Shown here one piece after another: positions 36,872 through 44,390 of a stretch of DNA of 53,700 bases. Origin of the DNA: Sulfopaludibacter sp035606355 (GTDB lineage: Bacteria > Acidobacteriota > Terriglobia > Bryobacterales > Bryobacteraceae); contig DATNFO010000011.1 in the NCBI GenBank assembly GCA_035606355.1, positions 1-53,700 on the forward strand, in the 5' to 3' direction. The first letter of the stretch is position 1. Each line of letters opens with the position of its first letter. The position numbers were made by a program, and so were the translations under genes. The notes beneath the pieces were generated by a model that saw only the letters and a program-made list of their open reading frames with translations, was not told the origin of the DNA and made no database searches.

Positions 36872-37618
36872 TTATTGCTTCGGACAGGGTGCCCACGAGC
36901 CAGCCGTAGGGCCGGTCCCAATCCGGCACATTCGCGGATCGTGGCCTCTGCGGACAACATCGCACTTGCCCAAAGCGGGCTGCAAGTAGTTCGGCCTCTC
37001 TGCCCGCGCGCTTTTCGCTGTGGAATCCTGTTCCACGGAGACGGCAAGGTTGAATCGTCCCGGTGATCCGCCACGGCCGCGCACCAGATTTTTGACGCCG
37101 AGGCGTAGAACAAAACCGCGCAACCGGAAACTCCGATTCAGTCCAAACTCGGGGTACGCTCCGCAGGCTCCGACAAGATCACTCCCGATGAACTGCCCGC
37201 GAATGTGCCACGGTGGTGAGTCATCCTCGGCGAGCAGGGAGTCTTCGGAGGGCGGACCGTTCCCCTGATTGAGCACGCACATGAGCGGGCCAACCCAGTT
37301 CACGCCGTCGCCTTCGCCGAGTTCATCAAGGGCCTCCGCCGAACCTCCACCACGGCAGAAGAGGCGGTACAGGACTCGACCCTCCACGGATTTGATCGGC
37401 AGATCGAACGCTACGACGGCGGCACCGAGGTCGACTTCAAACGACTGAGTGACTGGTTTGACAGCAGGCCATTCTTCCCCCATTAGCGGCAGCCCCGCCA
37501 TAAGAACCAGCATCACGGTGAAAAGAGCGCTAGTCGTGTGCGCCTCCCTCACGGATCGTAACAGAGCGAAGATGTTGCTGGCGTTTTCGAAGTGGCAAGA
37601 GACATAGGAGTGTATCAA
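36872..37618 (-). CDS. unknown secreted protein
   Basis: The frame gives up to 248 residues. A hydrophobic segment (ALFTVMLVLMAGLPLMGEE) near residues 30-48 looks like a signal peptide with a late cleavage site. The mature part has alternating strands (SFEVDLGAAVVAFDLPI, SFRLRGFVLRLGVKNLV) and an acidic loop, which suggests a beta-rich secreted domain. I do not recognise the family. The start codon is uncertain: TTG 37618 has GGAGG only three bases away, and starts nearer to the signal peptide lack a binding site. The C-terminal 40 residues (from about SAKSARAERP) have poor composition and may be out of the original frame. It lies just outside the tRNA-Pro fragment. Confidence 0.5.
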   Translation of the reverse strand: MIHSYVSCHFENASNIFALLRSVREAHTTSALFTVMLVLMAGLPLMGEEWPAVKPVTQSFEVDLGAAVVAFDLPIKSVEGRVLYRLFCRGGGSAEALDELGEGDGVNWVGPLMCVLNQGNGPPSEDSLLAEDDSPPWHIRGQFIGSDLVGACGAYPEFGLNRSFRLRGFVLRLGVKNLVRGRGGSPGRFNLAVSVEQDSTAKSARAERPNYLQPALGKCDVVRRGHDPRMCRIGTGPTAGSWAPCPKQ

Positions 37619-37681
37619 AGACCTCCTGGTACGAGCCCAAGAGGTCTTCGCAGTCGACAGACAGCAAGTCGATCAAAATGG

Positions 37682-37733
37682 TTTGGTCGGGGCGAGTGGA
37701 TTCGAACCACCGACCTCCTGGTCCCGAATCAGG
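37682..37733 (-). other. duplicate 3' part of tRNA-Pro (att-like repeat)
   Basis: Bases 37682-37728 are identical to 39292-39338, the CCA end, acceptor 3' strand, T-arm, variable loop and part of the anticodon arm of the intact tRNA-Pro. With one mismatch the match extends to 37733. The D-arm and 5' acceptor strand are missing, so this is not a functional tRNA. Its orientation and position, distal to the 3' end of the intact gene, are what integration into a tRNA 3' end produces. Confidence 0.85.
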
Positions 37734-37792
37734 ATATATCAACAACTTACAAGGATCGTTCACTGAAAACACAAGACTTGCACGCCTTCGAT

Positions 37793-37863
37793 TTGGACCC
37801 TACTTGGACCCTAAAGGCGAAGGCGCGGCCAACCGGGTCGCCGTTGGACCCTGCTTGGACCCT
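37793..37863 (+). repeat. four copies of TTGGACCCT beside the tRNA-Pro fragment
   Basis: TTGGACCCT occurs at 37793-37801, 37804-37812, 37844-37852 and 37855-37863, in one orientation. The copies form two pairs with an 11-bp period, and the pairs are 51 bp apart. They lie 60-130 bp inside the tRNA fragment. Short direct repeats at this distance from an attachment core are typical of arm-type binding sites for tyrosine recombinases. A related GGACCCTAAA lies at 36551. No integrase gene remains. Confidence 0.6.
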
Positions 37864-38034
37864 GGTTTCCACGTTGGTGATCCGTCTCGCAATCTGGGCT
37901 CCCGCGGTCCGCGTTCGAACGCCAAGCCAGTTTCCGGGAAACGCCGTTTTGCCGTTATCGAAAAGAATGGGTTTAGTCGTGGGCCTTGGTTCTAGTACTT
38001 TTTTCAGTGGTGTTTTCGTGCTGTTTGGATTCAC

Positions 38035-38062
38035 GTGCCGGTATAATCCCTAGGACTCGGCA
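38035..38062 (+). promoter_or_regulatory. -10 box inside an inverted repeat before the PEP-CTERM gene
   Basis: TATAAT lies at 38042-38047, about 50 bp before the GTG start at 38097. It is enclosed by GTGCCG (38035-38040) and CGGCAC (38057-38062), an inverted repeat with a 16-base gap. A repressor bound there would block the promoter. No good -35 is visible. Confidence 0.45.
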
Positions 38063-38096
38063 CAATTTTGTTCATTCCCGAGGGGAGGATTTTCAC

Positions 38097-38831
38097 GTGA
38101 AGCGACTGCTGTTTGCATGCGCGATAGGGATCATCATTGTCACTACGGGTCCCTCGGCGCAAGCCGGTCCGCTTTCGTGCGACATTCCTGGCAACCAAAT
38201 CGTAAACTGCGGTTTTGAACATCCATGGGGCTTTGGGAATGTGACAGACCCCTATTCCAATGGCGGACACATAGACTTGAATGGTGGCAGCTTCTACGGC
38301 TGGACCGTTGAATCGACTGAGCCGGTTTATGTGCAGAACGGCTGGAACTATAACTCCACCATGCCGTTTTTGCCGTTGAACTTTGACCCCAACCTCGACC
38401 TCGGTTCCTGGGTGGCGGCCCTGGGAGCCCAAGGCCCTACCCCTTTCGGCCGTTCGTATATCAGCCAGGATGTTTACGCGCCGGGTAAAGCGGACAAATT
38501 TTACATACAGTTCTTGCTGTCGACCTCCGGAGCCCCGGGGAGCTACTTCGGCATTTTGTGGAATGGAGAGTATCTCTGGCAATTGTTTGATCAACCGTCT
38601 GGCTGGTTGGCGTACTCGATCACTATGCCCGCCAGTCAGGGGAAGAATACGCTCACCTTCGAGTTCCAGGAGTCCCCAAACCCAAATTTTCCCCCCTACA
38701 ACTTCGATTACCTGGACAATGTGGTCGCGCTCGACCTTACGCCGCCGCCGGTACCGGAACCCGGCTCCCTAAGCCTGATGTTCGCCGCCGCCGGAATGAT
38801 CGCTGCGGCGGCGCGCCGCCTGAAGCGGTAG
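38097..38831 (+). CDS. PEP-CTERM sorting-signal protein
   Basis: The 244-residue protein has a signal peptide (VKRLLFACAIGIIIVTTGPS) and a beta-rich domain (NQIVNCGFEHP, GWTVESTEPVYVQNGWNY, SYISQDVYAPGKADKFYIQF). It ends in a PEP-CTERM tail: VPEPGSLSLMFAAAGMIAAA then ARRLKR. The domain resembles secreted carbohydrate-binding-like modules found in other PEP-CTERM proteins. Start GTG 38097 is supported by GGGGAGG eight bases upstream. It is the only intact gene between the two tRNA-Pro repeats, so it may have arrived with, or been trapped by, an integrated element. Confidence 0.85.
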   Translation: MKRLLFACAIGIIIVTTGPSAQAGPLSCDIPGNQIVNCGFEHPWGFGNVTDPYSNGGHIDLNGGSFYGWTVESTEPVYVQNGWNYNSTMPFLPLNFDPNLDLGSWVAALGAQGPTPFGRSYISQDVYAPGKADKFYIQFLLSTSGAPGSYFGILWNGEYLWQLFDQPSGWLAYSITMPASQGKNTLTFEFQESPNPNFPPYNFDYLDNVVALDLTPPPVPEPGSLSLMFAAAGMIAAAARRLKR

Positions 38832-39293
38832 CGAATCGAAGTCTAATACTTCACACCATTCAACCCCAACGGGAACCAGCCGCTCGGATTCTGGAGAAGA
38901 GCCGAACTCCGAAAATTCTTGCTTCGGAGGAATTCAGGCGTGCTGCGGACGGTCCCGCCATGGGACAGACACCGGTACCTGGGGCGTTTTCAGCGCGCAC
39001 CGCCCCTACCGAGCCGATCCGAACAAACCTCTTGCTTACGCGATTGCCGACATCCTGTTAACACGAGGCCGAGGGCCCGTATCAACAATCGCCGTTTTGC
39101 CGGGGTAACCTGTGCCCATGTGGCCGTGCTGCTCCTATAGGGAGTCTCGAAAACCTATCCGCTGAGCACAGATTAATGGCCGCGCTGGGGCACCATACAA
39201 TCCATGCAAGGGCTACATCGAATCTGTGCGGGCGGTATTGGAGAAATTTTGAATTTGAGCTGCGAGACAGTGTCTGTAAGTCTTTGAGGAATT
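38832..39293. other. gene-free stretch before tRNA-Pro
   Basis: No coding sequence is supported. The only structure seen is a 9-bp inverted pair, GCACAGATT (39166-39174) and AATCTGTGC (39221-39229), separated by 46 bases. Confidence 0.4.
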
Positions 39294-39371
39294 TGGTCGG
39301 GGCGAGTGGATTCGAACCACCGACCTCCTGGTCCCGAACCAGGCGCTCTAGCCAGGCTGAGCCACGCCCCG
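39294..39371 (-). tRNA. tRNA-Pro (anticodon CGG)
   Basis: The minus strand folds into a complete cloverleaf: acceptor CGGGGCG/CGCCCCG, anticodon stem CCTGG/CCAGG with loop TTCGGGA (anticodon CGG), and T-arm GGTGG/CCACT around TTCGAAT. The discriminator is A and the CCA end is encoded. It reads CCG proline codons. A TATACT box lies about 27 bp upstream (complement of 39398-39403). Its 3' part is duplicated at 37682-37733. selA is divergent, 79 bp away. Confidence 0.95.
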
Positions 39372-39450
39372 ATTTGCGTGAAGGTGCTGCGAAATCAGTA
39401 TAGCACCCCCGTCTTGCGCGCCGCCACTTGCACCCCTTACCATCGAGTTC

Positions 39451-40794
39451 GTGGACGATTCCCCTGCCCTCCGCGCCCTCCCCTCCGTGCACGACGTCCT
39501 CCAGCACCTCCCGCCCGATTGCCGCCGCTTCCCTCGCGCCCTCGCCGTCGCCACTGCCCGCCGCGCCATCGACGACGCCCGCAGCCATCTCCGATCCCAC
39601 TCCACCGCCGCCGCGCCTTCCGCCGTTGACCTCGCCCGCGACACCGCCGCCCGCCTCGCCGCCTTTGAGCGGCCCTCTCTCCGTCGCGTGATCAACGCTA
39701 CCGGCGTTGTTCTCCACACCAACCTCGGACGCGCGCCGCTCGCTCCGGCCGCCATCCCCGACGGTTACTCGAATCTCGAATACGATGTCGCTCTCGGCCG
39801 CCGCGGCAAACGTGACGCCCACGTCGCGCCCATCCTCGAAGCTCTCCTCGGCGCGCCCGCCATCGCTGTGAACAACAACGCCGCGGCCGTCCTGCTCGCC
39901 GTCAATGAGTTCGCCGGTGGCGGCGGCGAAGTCGTGGTCTCTCGCGGCGAGCTCGTCGAGATCGGAGACGGCTTCCGCATTCCCGAAATCGTCCATCGCT
40001 CCGGCGCAGTCCTCCGCGAAGTCGGAACCACCAACCGCACGCGCATCGAAGATTATCGCGACGCCATCACGGAGCGCACCCGCATGCTGCTGCGCGTCCA
40101 TCCCAGCAACTTCCGAATCACCGGCTTCACCGCGCGCCCCGCCCTGGCCGGCCTCGCCGGCCTCGCCCGTGAGCGTTCCCTGCCCCTCTACGAAGATCTC
40201 GGCAGCGGCTGCCTCGTGAACCTGCAAGAGTTCGGCATCGAAGAGCCGCTCGCCGGCGATAGCCTCGCCGCCGGTGTCGACCTGGTCAGTTTCAGCGGCG
40301 ATAAACTGCTCGGCGGACCGCAAGCCGGCATCCTCGCCGGGAAACCCGATATCGTCGCGCGACTCCGCCGCAATCCGCTCTACCGCGCGCTGCGCCTCGA
40401 TAAACTTGTCTACTCCGCGCTCGAATCCACGCTCCGCCACCTGCTCCTCGAACAGTGGGACCGCATCCCCGCGCTGCGCATGATCCGCCAACCGGCCGAT
40501 GCCATCCGCGCGCGCGCCGAAGCACTCCTCGCACGCGTTCCTGAACTTCGCGCCGAGGTCGTCAAGGGCGAATCCGTGATCGGCGGCGGAGCCACCCCCG
40601 AACAATCCATTCCCACCTGGCTCATCGCCATCGCCTGCCCGCACGCCGCAAAATGCGAACGGCGGCTCCGTCTCTCGGAACCGCCGGTGATCGCTCGTGT
40701 TGCCGGCGACCAGTTACTGCTCGACCTTCGCACCGTTCTACCGGAAGACGAAGACCTTCTCACTCAAGCACTCGCCGCCTTGAATGCCGAATGA
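39451..40794 (+). CDS. selA: L-seryl-tRNA(Sec) selenium transferase
   Basis: The 447-residue PLP enzyme converts Ser-tRNA(Sec) to selenocysteinyl-tRNA(Sec) using selenophosphate. It shows the family's landmarks: an N-terminal LPSVHDVL helix, RRVINATGVVLHTNLGRAPL, NNNAAAVLL, VHPSNFRITGF and the PLP lysine Lys285 in SFSGDKLLGGPQAG. Its presence means the organism makes selenoproteins, provided that selB, selC and selD lie elsewhere; none is seen in the window. The start is GTG 39451, just before the SelA-like N-terminus, with no strong ribosome binding site. It stands alone beside the tRNA-Pro gene. Confidence 0.95.
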   Translation: MDDSPALRALPSVHDVLQHLPPDCRRFPRALAVATARRAIDDARSHLRSHSTAAAPSAVDLARDTAARLAAFERPSLRRVINATGVVLHTNLGRAPLAPAAIPDGYSNLEYDVALGRRGKRDAHVAPILEALLGAPAIAVNNNAAAVLLAVNEFAGGGGEVVVSRGELVEIGDGFRIPEIVHRSGAVLREVGTTNRTRIEDYRDAITERTRMLLRVHPSNFRITGFTARPALAGLAGLARERSLPLYEDLGSGCLVNLQEFGIEEPLAGDSLAAGVDLVSFSGDKLLGGPQAGILAGKPDIVARLRRNPLYRALRLDKLVYSALESTLRHLLLEQWDRIPALRMIRQPADAIRARAEALLARVPELRAEVVKGESVIGGGATPEQSIPTWLIAIACPHAAKCERRLRLSEPPVIARVAGDQLLLDLRTVLPEDEDLLTQALAALNAE

Positions 40795-40820
40795 CGCCGA
40801 AGCGTCCGCCGTCCCATCCT

Positions 40821-41861
40821 CTACCGGAACGTATAACTCACCAGCGCGCGCACATTGAAAAGCCCGTCATTCATGCGCGGCGACCCGGCAGCCCGCTCTA
40901 CCCACAGCGGCGTATAGAAGGCATCCACCGTAAATGCGGCCTTACTCGTCAGCATGTAAGTAACTCCGCCGCTGCTCGTGAATGTTCCGCCGCGCGTCCA
41001 CTGCCGGGTTTCATCCATTCCCCCGGTAACTGGAGCATGCGTCTGAAATACCAGATCCATGAAATTTCCTCCCACTGCCGCATGGGGGATAAACTTAGGA
41101 TGCCCCGGCACGCGATACGATACTTCGAATTCACTTCCCGCATACCGCAGCGATGCAACGTCCGACGATTCACCAGTGCACGACGTCGGGTTTCCCGCCG
41201 TTCCGGGCGCGAACGCCAGTACGCTGTTCGGACAAGTGAAGGCGCCCTTCACCGACCCTACCTGGCCGTAACCGCGCCAGGAAAGCGTCACCGCGCCGCG
41301 CTGCACAAGCGGACGCTCCACACCAAAGGCAATCATGCGCGTGTGCACGCCGAATAACTCGAACGGCGGCGGAGCAGCCACCACCGCTGTGAACTTATCA
41401 GGCAGCCCGATCCTCACCACCGGCCTGGCGAATATCGGAGCTTTGTTCAAGTCTTCCGGCGCTAGGCCGTTGTAACCGATCTTCTGCTGCCCCGCATCCA
41501 GTTGCGGCAACCAGTCCATCTCCAGCCCGATGCTGATCGAGCCGAATCGCGCTCCCTCGGTCGGCGGCGGAGCCGGCAGTCCGCTTAATAGGGACACGGA
41601 AGCAAAGTATTTTAAGCCCCAGGCCTCCGGCCGCTCGAAACCAATATGGTAGTTATTATTCAAGCCGCTCGACGAGCCTCCGTATGCCGCTGTGCCTCCC
41701 GTCGTTCCGCCTGTTGTTCCGCCCGTCGTTCCGCCGGTCGTTCCGCCGGTGCTGCCTGTGCCGCCTGTGCCGCCCGAGCCGCCGCCATACTGTGCGGGCA
41801 AAACGCCGCACAAGCACACCAATAAACCGCCACTAAGTAATACATGCCGTCCTGTAAGCAT
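40821..41861 (-). CDS. secreted or outer-membrane protein with a GGTT repeat tract
   Basis: The 346-residue protein has a signal peptide (about 1-24, ending VLPAQY) and then a low-complexity Gly/Thr tract made of GGTT units (about residues 27-60). A strand-rich domain follows (FGSISIGLEMDWLPQLDAGQ, AVTLSWRGYGQVGSVKGAF, AAFTVDAFYTPLWVERA) and ends VRALVSYTFR. The ending and the strand pattern suggest a small outer-membrane barrel, with the tract as a spacer. No named family is recognised. The YceI gene lies 16 bp upstream on the same strand, so they are probably co-transcribed. Confidence 0.65.
   Translation of the reverse strand: MLTGRHVLLSGGLLVCLCGVLPAQYGGGSGGTGGTGSTGGTTGGTTGGTTGGTTGGTAAYGGSSSGLNNNYHIGFERPEAWGLKYFASVSLLSGLPAPPPTEGARFGSISIGLEMDWLPQLDAGQQKIGYNGLAPEDLNKAPIFARPVVRIGLPDKFTAVVAAPPPFELFGVHTRMIAFGVERPLVQRGAVTLSWRGYGQVGSVKGAFTCPNSVLAFAPGTAGNPTSCTGESSDVASLRYAGSEFEVSYRVPGHPKFIPHAAVGGNFMDLVFQTHAPVTGGMDETRQWTRGGTFTSSGGVTYMLTSKAAFTVDAFYTPLWVERAAGSPRMNDGLFNVRALVSYTFR
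41698..41757 (-). repeat. 12-bp tandem repeat coding for GGTT units
   Basis: Five 12-bp units, of the form CCCGTCGTTCCG with third-position differences, run from 41698 to 41757. They encode the Gly-Gly-Thr-Thr tract of the outer-membrane-like protein. A shorter 9-bp run (GTGCCGCCT, GTGCCGCCC) follows to about 41775. Unit gain or loss would keep the frame, so the tract may vary in length between strains. Confidence 0.75.
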
Positions 41862-41877
41862 TCGTTCTCCTCCCTTC

Positions 41878-42462
41878 TTACTGCGCCAACTGTAAGTCGA
41901 AGTCGATTTGGACCTCGTCTTTCACCCGCACGGCGCCCCCGGCCACCTTGACAGGCTTAATTCCGAAATCCGTAATGTTGAAGCGGCACGTTCCCGTATA
42001 ATGTCCGATGTTTTCCTTTACCTCTATCAATACCGGCTTAGTCTGACCGTGTAGATTTAACTCACCGCTCACCTTCCAGGCTCCTGGCCCGGCGGCTTCG
42101 GCCGACGTCGAGTGAAACCGTATGTCCTTGTAAGTCGCGGTGTCCAACACTTCGCTCCCTAACATCGTGGACTGGATTTCCGCGCGATCTTTCTCGGAAG
42201 CCTTTGGATCCTCGACGCGCAGAGTCCCCGCATTCACGGTCAATTCCACTTTGCGGCCGCGCACGTCGACGCTGCCGCCGGCGATTCGCGCCGCGATTTC
42301 GTGGTCGTGGCCAAAGGCGGATAACATTCCGGCCTTGTAGACGTGGACCGTCATCGAGGAGTGGGCCGTGTCTATCTGGCGCGGCTGCGCGTACACCGCA
42401 CTACCCGAAGCCGCGGCCGCTACGGCCACAAGTATCCACTTCGCGACCGCGTTTGTTATCAC
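41878..42462 (-). CDS. YceI-family secreted lipid-binding protein
   Basis: The 194-residue protein has a signal peptide (AKWILVAVAAAASGSAVYAQ) and a YceI lipocalin-like barrel: IDTAHSSMTVHVYKAGMLSA, SEKDRAEIQSTMLGSEVLD and the C-terminal GTCRFNITDFGIKPVKV. YceI proteins bind isoprenoid or other long lipids in the periplasm. GTG 42462 is the best start: AGGAG precedes it by about 7 bases and the signal peptide begins there. The frame is open much further upstream, without a binding site. It heads a two-gene unit with the outer-membrane-like protein. Confidence 0.88.
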   Translation of the reverse strand: MITNAVAKWILVAVAAAASGSAVYAQPRQIDTAHSSMTVHVYKAGMLSAFGHDHEIAARIAGGSVDVRGRKVELTVNAGTLRVEDPKASEKDRAEIQSTMLGSEVLDTATYKDIRFHSTSAEAAGPGAWKVSGELNLHGQTKPVLIEVKENIGHYTGTCRFNITDFGIKPVKVAGGAVRVKDEVQIDFDLQLAQ

Positions 42463-42586
42463 TCGGCGACTCCTCTCGATTTGAGGGTAACAATATTCCA
42501 TTCCATACCTTGCTTTAGGAGTGTAAATACGGGCCGCCTGCCGGACCGCTTGCGTCATGCCAGACACTAAGTTACGGTAAGTGCTC

Positions 42587-43549
42587 TTACTTGCCTGTAT
42601 CCGTTCTCGCAGCGGACCCGCGTGACCCATGATCGAAATGCGAGTAGTCCACCATGTGAGCAATGAGTCCTTTGTTGGCCGTGCTCTTGGAGTAACCAGC
42701 CACTAATTGCTTCAGATACTCCTTTTGGAAGAAATCGAACACCTTGCCGCGACCGCCGACAATTTCCAGGTCCGCATCCTGCATGGTCAGCTTCCCGAAG
42801 CGCAGAACTCCGCCGCGATGGTAAATGTATCCGCTCGTCGTAAGTGGAGGCTTCAGCGGAGGAAGATGCTTGCCGGAGTTGAAGTATTCCACGATCTTTC
42901 CGTCCTCAATCGCCACGCGCGCCACGCGGCCCTCCATGTGGGGCGGCGGCGTGAGCGATGCCGGAATCAGAATAATGTTGTCTCCGTCCACATCCATCCC
43001 TCGCGCGGAATTGCTCTTGACGAGCTTGGAAAGGTCGTCGCCCAGGAAATGAAGCAAGCCCTTGACGGGGATATGCTCGGAGCTGATTTTGTCGGCGTGC
43101 ATGCAAATATTGCCGTCGCTCGTGGCGGAGAGCGAGCCTTGTATTTCGAAATTCAGATCCACTCCCTTATGCAGTTTCCCCTTTTGTATAACCTTGCCGT
43201 TTTCAATCGTCAGGCTCACGTCATGAATCGGAGCTCCCGGATACGCCAGCGTGTAAGAATTCATCAGCGAAGTCAGCGACTCCGGTGTCAAAGCTACTTC
43301 CGCTGTGTCGATATCCACTTTAAAAGACGAAACATCATCGAAGGTCACGGGCTCGCCTGCATGCACGGGGATCAGCGTGCCACGCATGGTGCGAACTTCG
43401 AGAATAATATCGCGGGCGATCCGGAAGTTTACATTTCTCATTTGAATCGCGACCGGCTTATGGTCCGCTGCCGCACCTTTTGTATGCCCGGCGACGCAAA
43501 CGCCGGCCGCTCCAGCGGCAACCACCGCGACTAAGATGCTGGAGTACAT
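42587..43549 (-). CDS. unknown secreted protein
   Basis: The 320-residue protein starts with a signal peptide (MYSSILVAVVAAGAAGVCVA) and continues with a long beta-rich domain. It contains repeated strand pairs such as VNFRIARDIILEVRTMRG, SSFKVDIDTAEVALTPESL and VSLTIENGKVIQKGKL. The pattern resembles large hydrophobic-groove lipid-binding folds (LmeA/AsmA-like), but this is weak. ATG 43549 is supported by GGAAAGGAAAT upstream. It is 125 bp from the YceI gene on the same strand and divergent from the methyltransferase gene. Confidence 0.7.
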   Translation of the reverse strand: MYSSILVAVVAAGAAGVCVAGHTKGAAADHKPVAIQMRNVNFRIARDIILEVRTMRGTLIPVHAGEPVTFDDVSSFKVDIDTAEVALTPESLTSLMNSYTLAYPGAPIHDVSLTIENGKVIQKGKLHKGVDLNFEIQGSLSATSDGNICMHADKISSEHIPVKGLLHFLGDDLSKLVKSNSARGMDVDGDNIILIPASLTPPPHMEGRVARVAIEDGKIVEYFNSGKHLPPLKPPLTTSGYIYHRGGVLRFGKLTMQDADLEIVGGRGKVFDFFQKEYLKQLVAGYSKSTANKGLIAHMVDYSHFDHGSRGSAARTDTGK

Positions 43550-43679
43550 TGATGATTTCCTTTCCGTAAATGCAGGTGCAACTCGTCCGCCGCACTTGGG
43601 TATTCCGCGCGCAGCGCCACCATGTTTTACAGTTCTACCTTTCAGCCGGTAAGGTGGGGTAGCCGGATAATAACAGTAG

Positions 43680-44390
43680 ATGGTTAGAGTCGACATACCG
43701 GAATTGCTGGAAGACGCGACTGTTCCCTCCTCACTTGTGGAGCGAGCGTATCAGGACATGGCCGCCGTCCACTACTGGCTGGGGGATGTGCGCTACATCG
43801 TCCGCACGATCCGGCGCGATCCCGCGCCCGTGCGCCGCATCCTCGATGTTGGGTGCGGACCCGGTCTGGTGGCTCACCGCGTAGCCGCCGCGCTCGGCGT
43901 GGAGGCGGTGGGCGCGGACATTCGACGGCCGTTTCCCATCGCAACCCGCATCCCTGTGGTTCAGGCAGACGCATGCCAGGACCTTCTGCCTCGCGCCGAC
44001 GTGGCATTCTGCATGTCGCTTTGCCATCATTTGCCGCCCGAGGAGCTGGCCGCTCTCATTCGCAACGTGGGCCGCTCGTGCCGCCGTTTGGTGATGCTGG
44101 ACCTGGTGCGGCGCTATCTGCCGCTTGCGCTATTCAAGCTCTTTGTTGCGCCGTTCCTCTGCCGCATCGATGCGGAAGATGGTGCCCGTTCCCTGCGCAG
44201 GGCGTACACGCCGGCTGAGCTCGCGTCCATTACCTCGACGGCACTCGCGGGTACCGGCGCAACATTCACCACCAACGCGTCGCCTTTCGGCATACGGCAG
44301 GTGGTGGACATCCGCTACGCGCAGCGCCCCGTGGGCAAGCGGATGCAGCCGCGGCAATACGCCGGCGAGCAGCGGCGCAGATGTCAGTGA
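43680..44390 (+). CDS. class I SAM-dependent methyltransferase
   Basis: The 236-residue protein has a Rossmann-type SAM-binding motif (ILDVGCGPGLVAHRVAAALG), an acidic second motif (AVGADIRRPF) and a HHLPPEEL segment typical of small-molecule methyltransferases. It lies upstream of an FAD-dependent oxidoreductase with a 10-bp overlap. The same pair commonly accompanies a type III polyketide synthase in other bacteria, where it modifies alkylpyrone- or resorcinol-like products; no synthase is present here. GATAAT (43666-43671) ends only 8 bp before the ATG and no ribosome binding site is seen, so the mRNA may be leaderless. Confidence 0.85.
   Translation: MVRVDIPELLEDATVPSSLVERAYQDMAAVHYWLGDVRYIVRTIRRDPAPVRRILDVGCGPGLVAHRVAAALGVEAVGADIRRPFPIATRIPVVQADACQDLLPRADVAFCMSLCHHLPPEELAALIRNVGRSCRRLVMLDLVRRYLPLALFKLFVAPFLCRIDAEDGARSLRRAYTPAELASITSTALAGTGATFTTNASPFGIRQVVDIRYAQRPVGKRMQPRQYAGEQRRRCQ

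Noticed and set aside
37678..37995. Plus-strand open frame starting with SGRVDSNHRPPGPE
   Set aside because: This phrase is the classic false translation of an antisense tRNA-Pro 3' half; the rest of the frame is the TTGGACCCT repeat region.
39166..39229. 9-bp inverted pair near tRNA-Pro as insertion-element ends
   Set aside because: Only 46 bases separate the arms and there is no coding sequence between them; chance or a small hairpin is more likely.
39082..40644. Long minus-strand open frame opposite selA
   Set aside because: It covers both the tRNA-Pro gene and the antisense of selA, has repetitive Glu/Gly/Ala composition and no recognisable domain; it is a shadow of a GC-rich gene.
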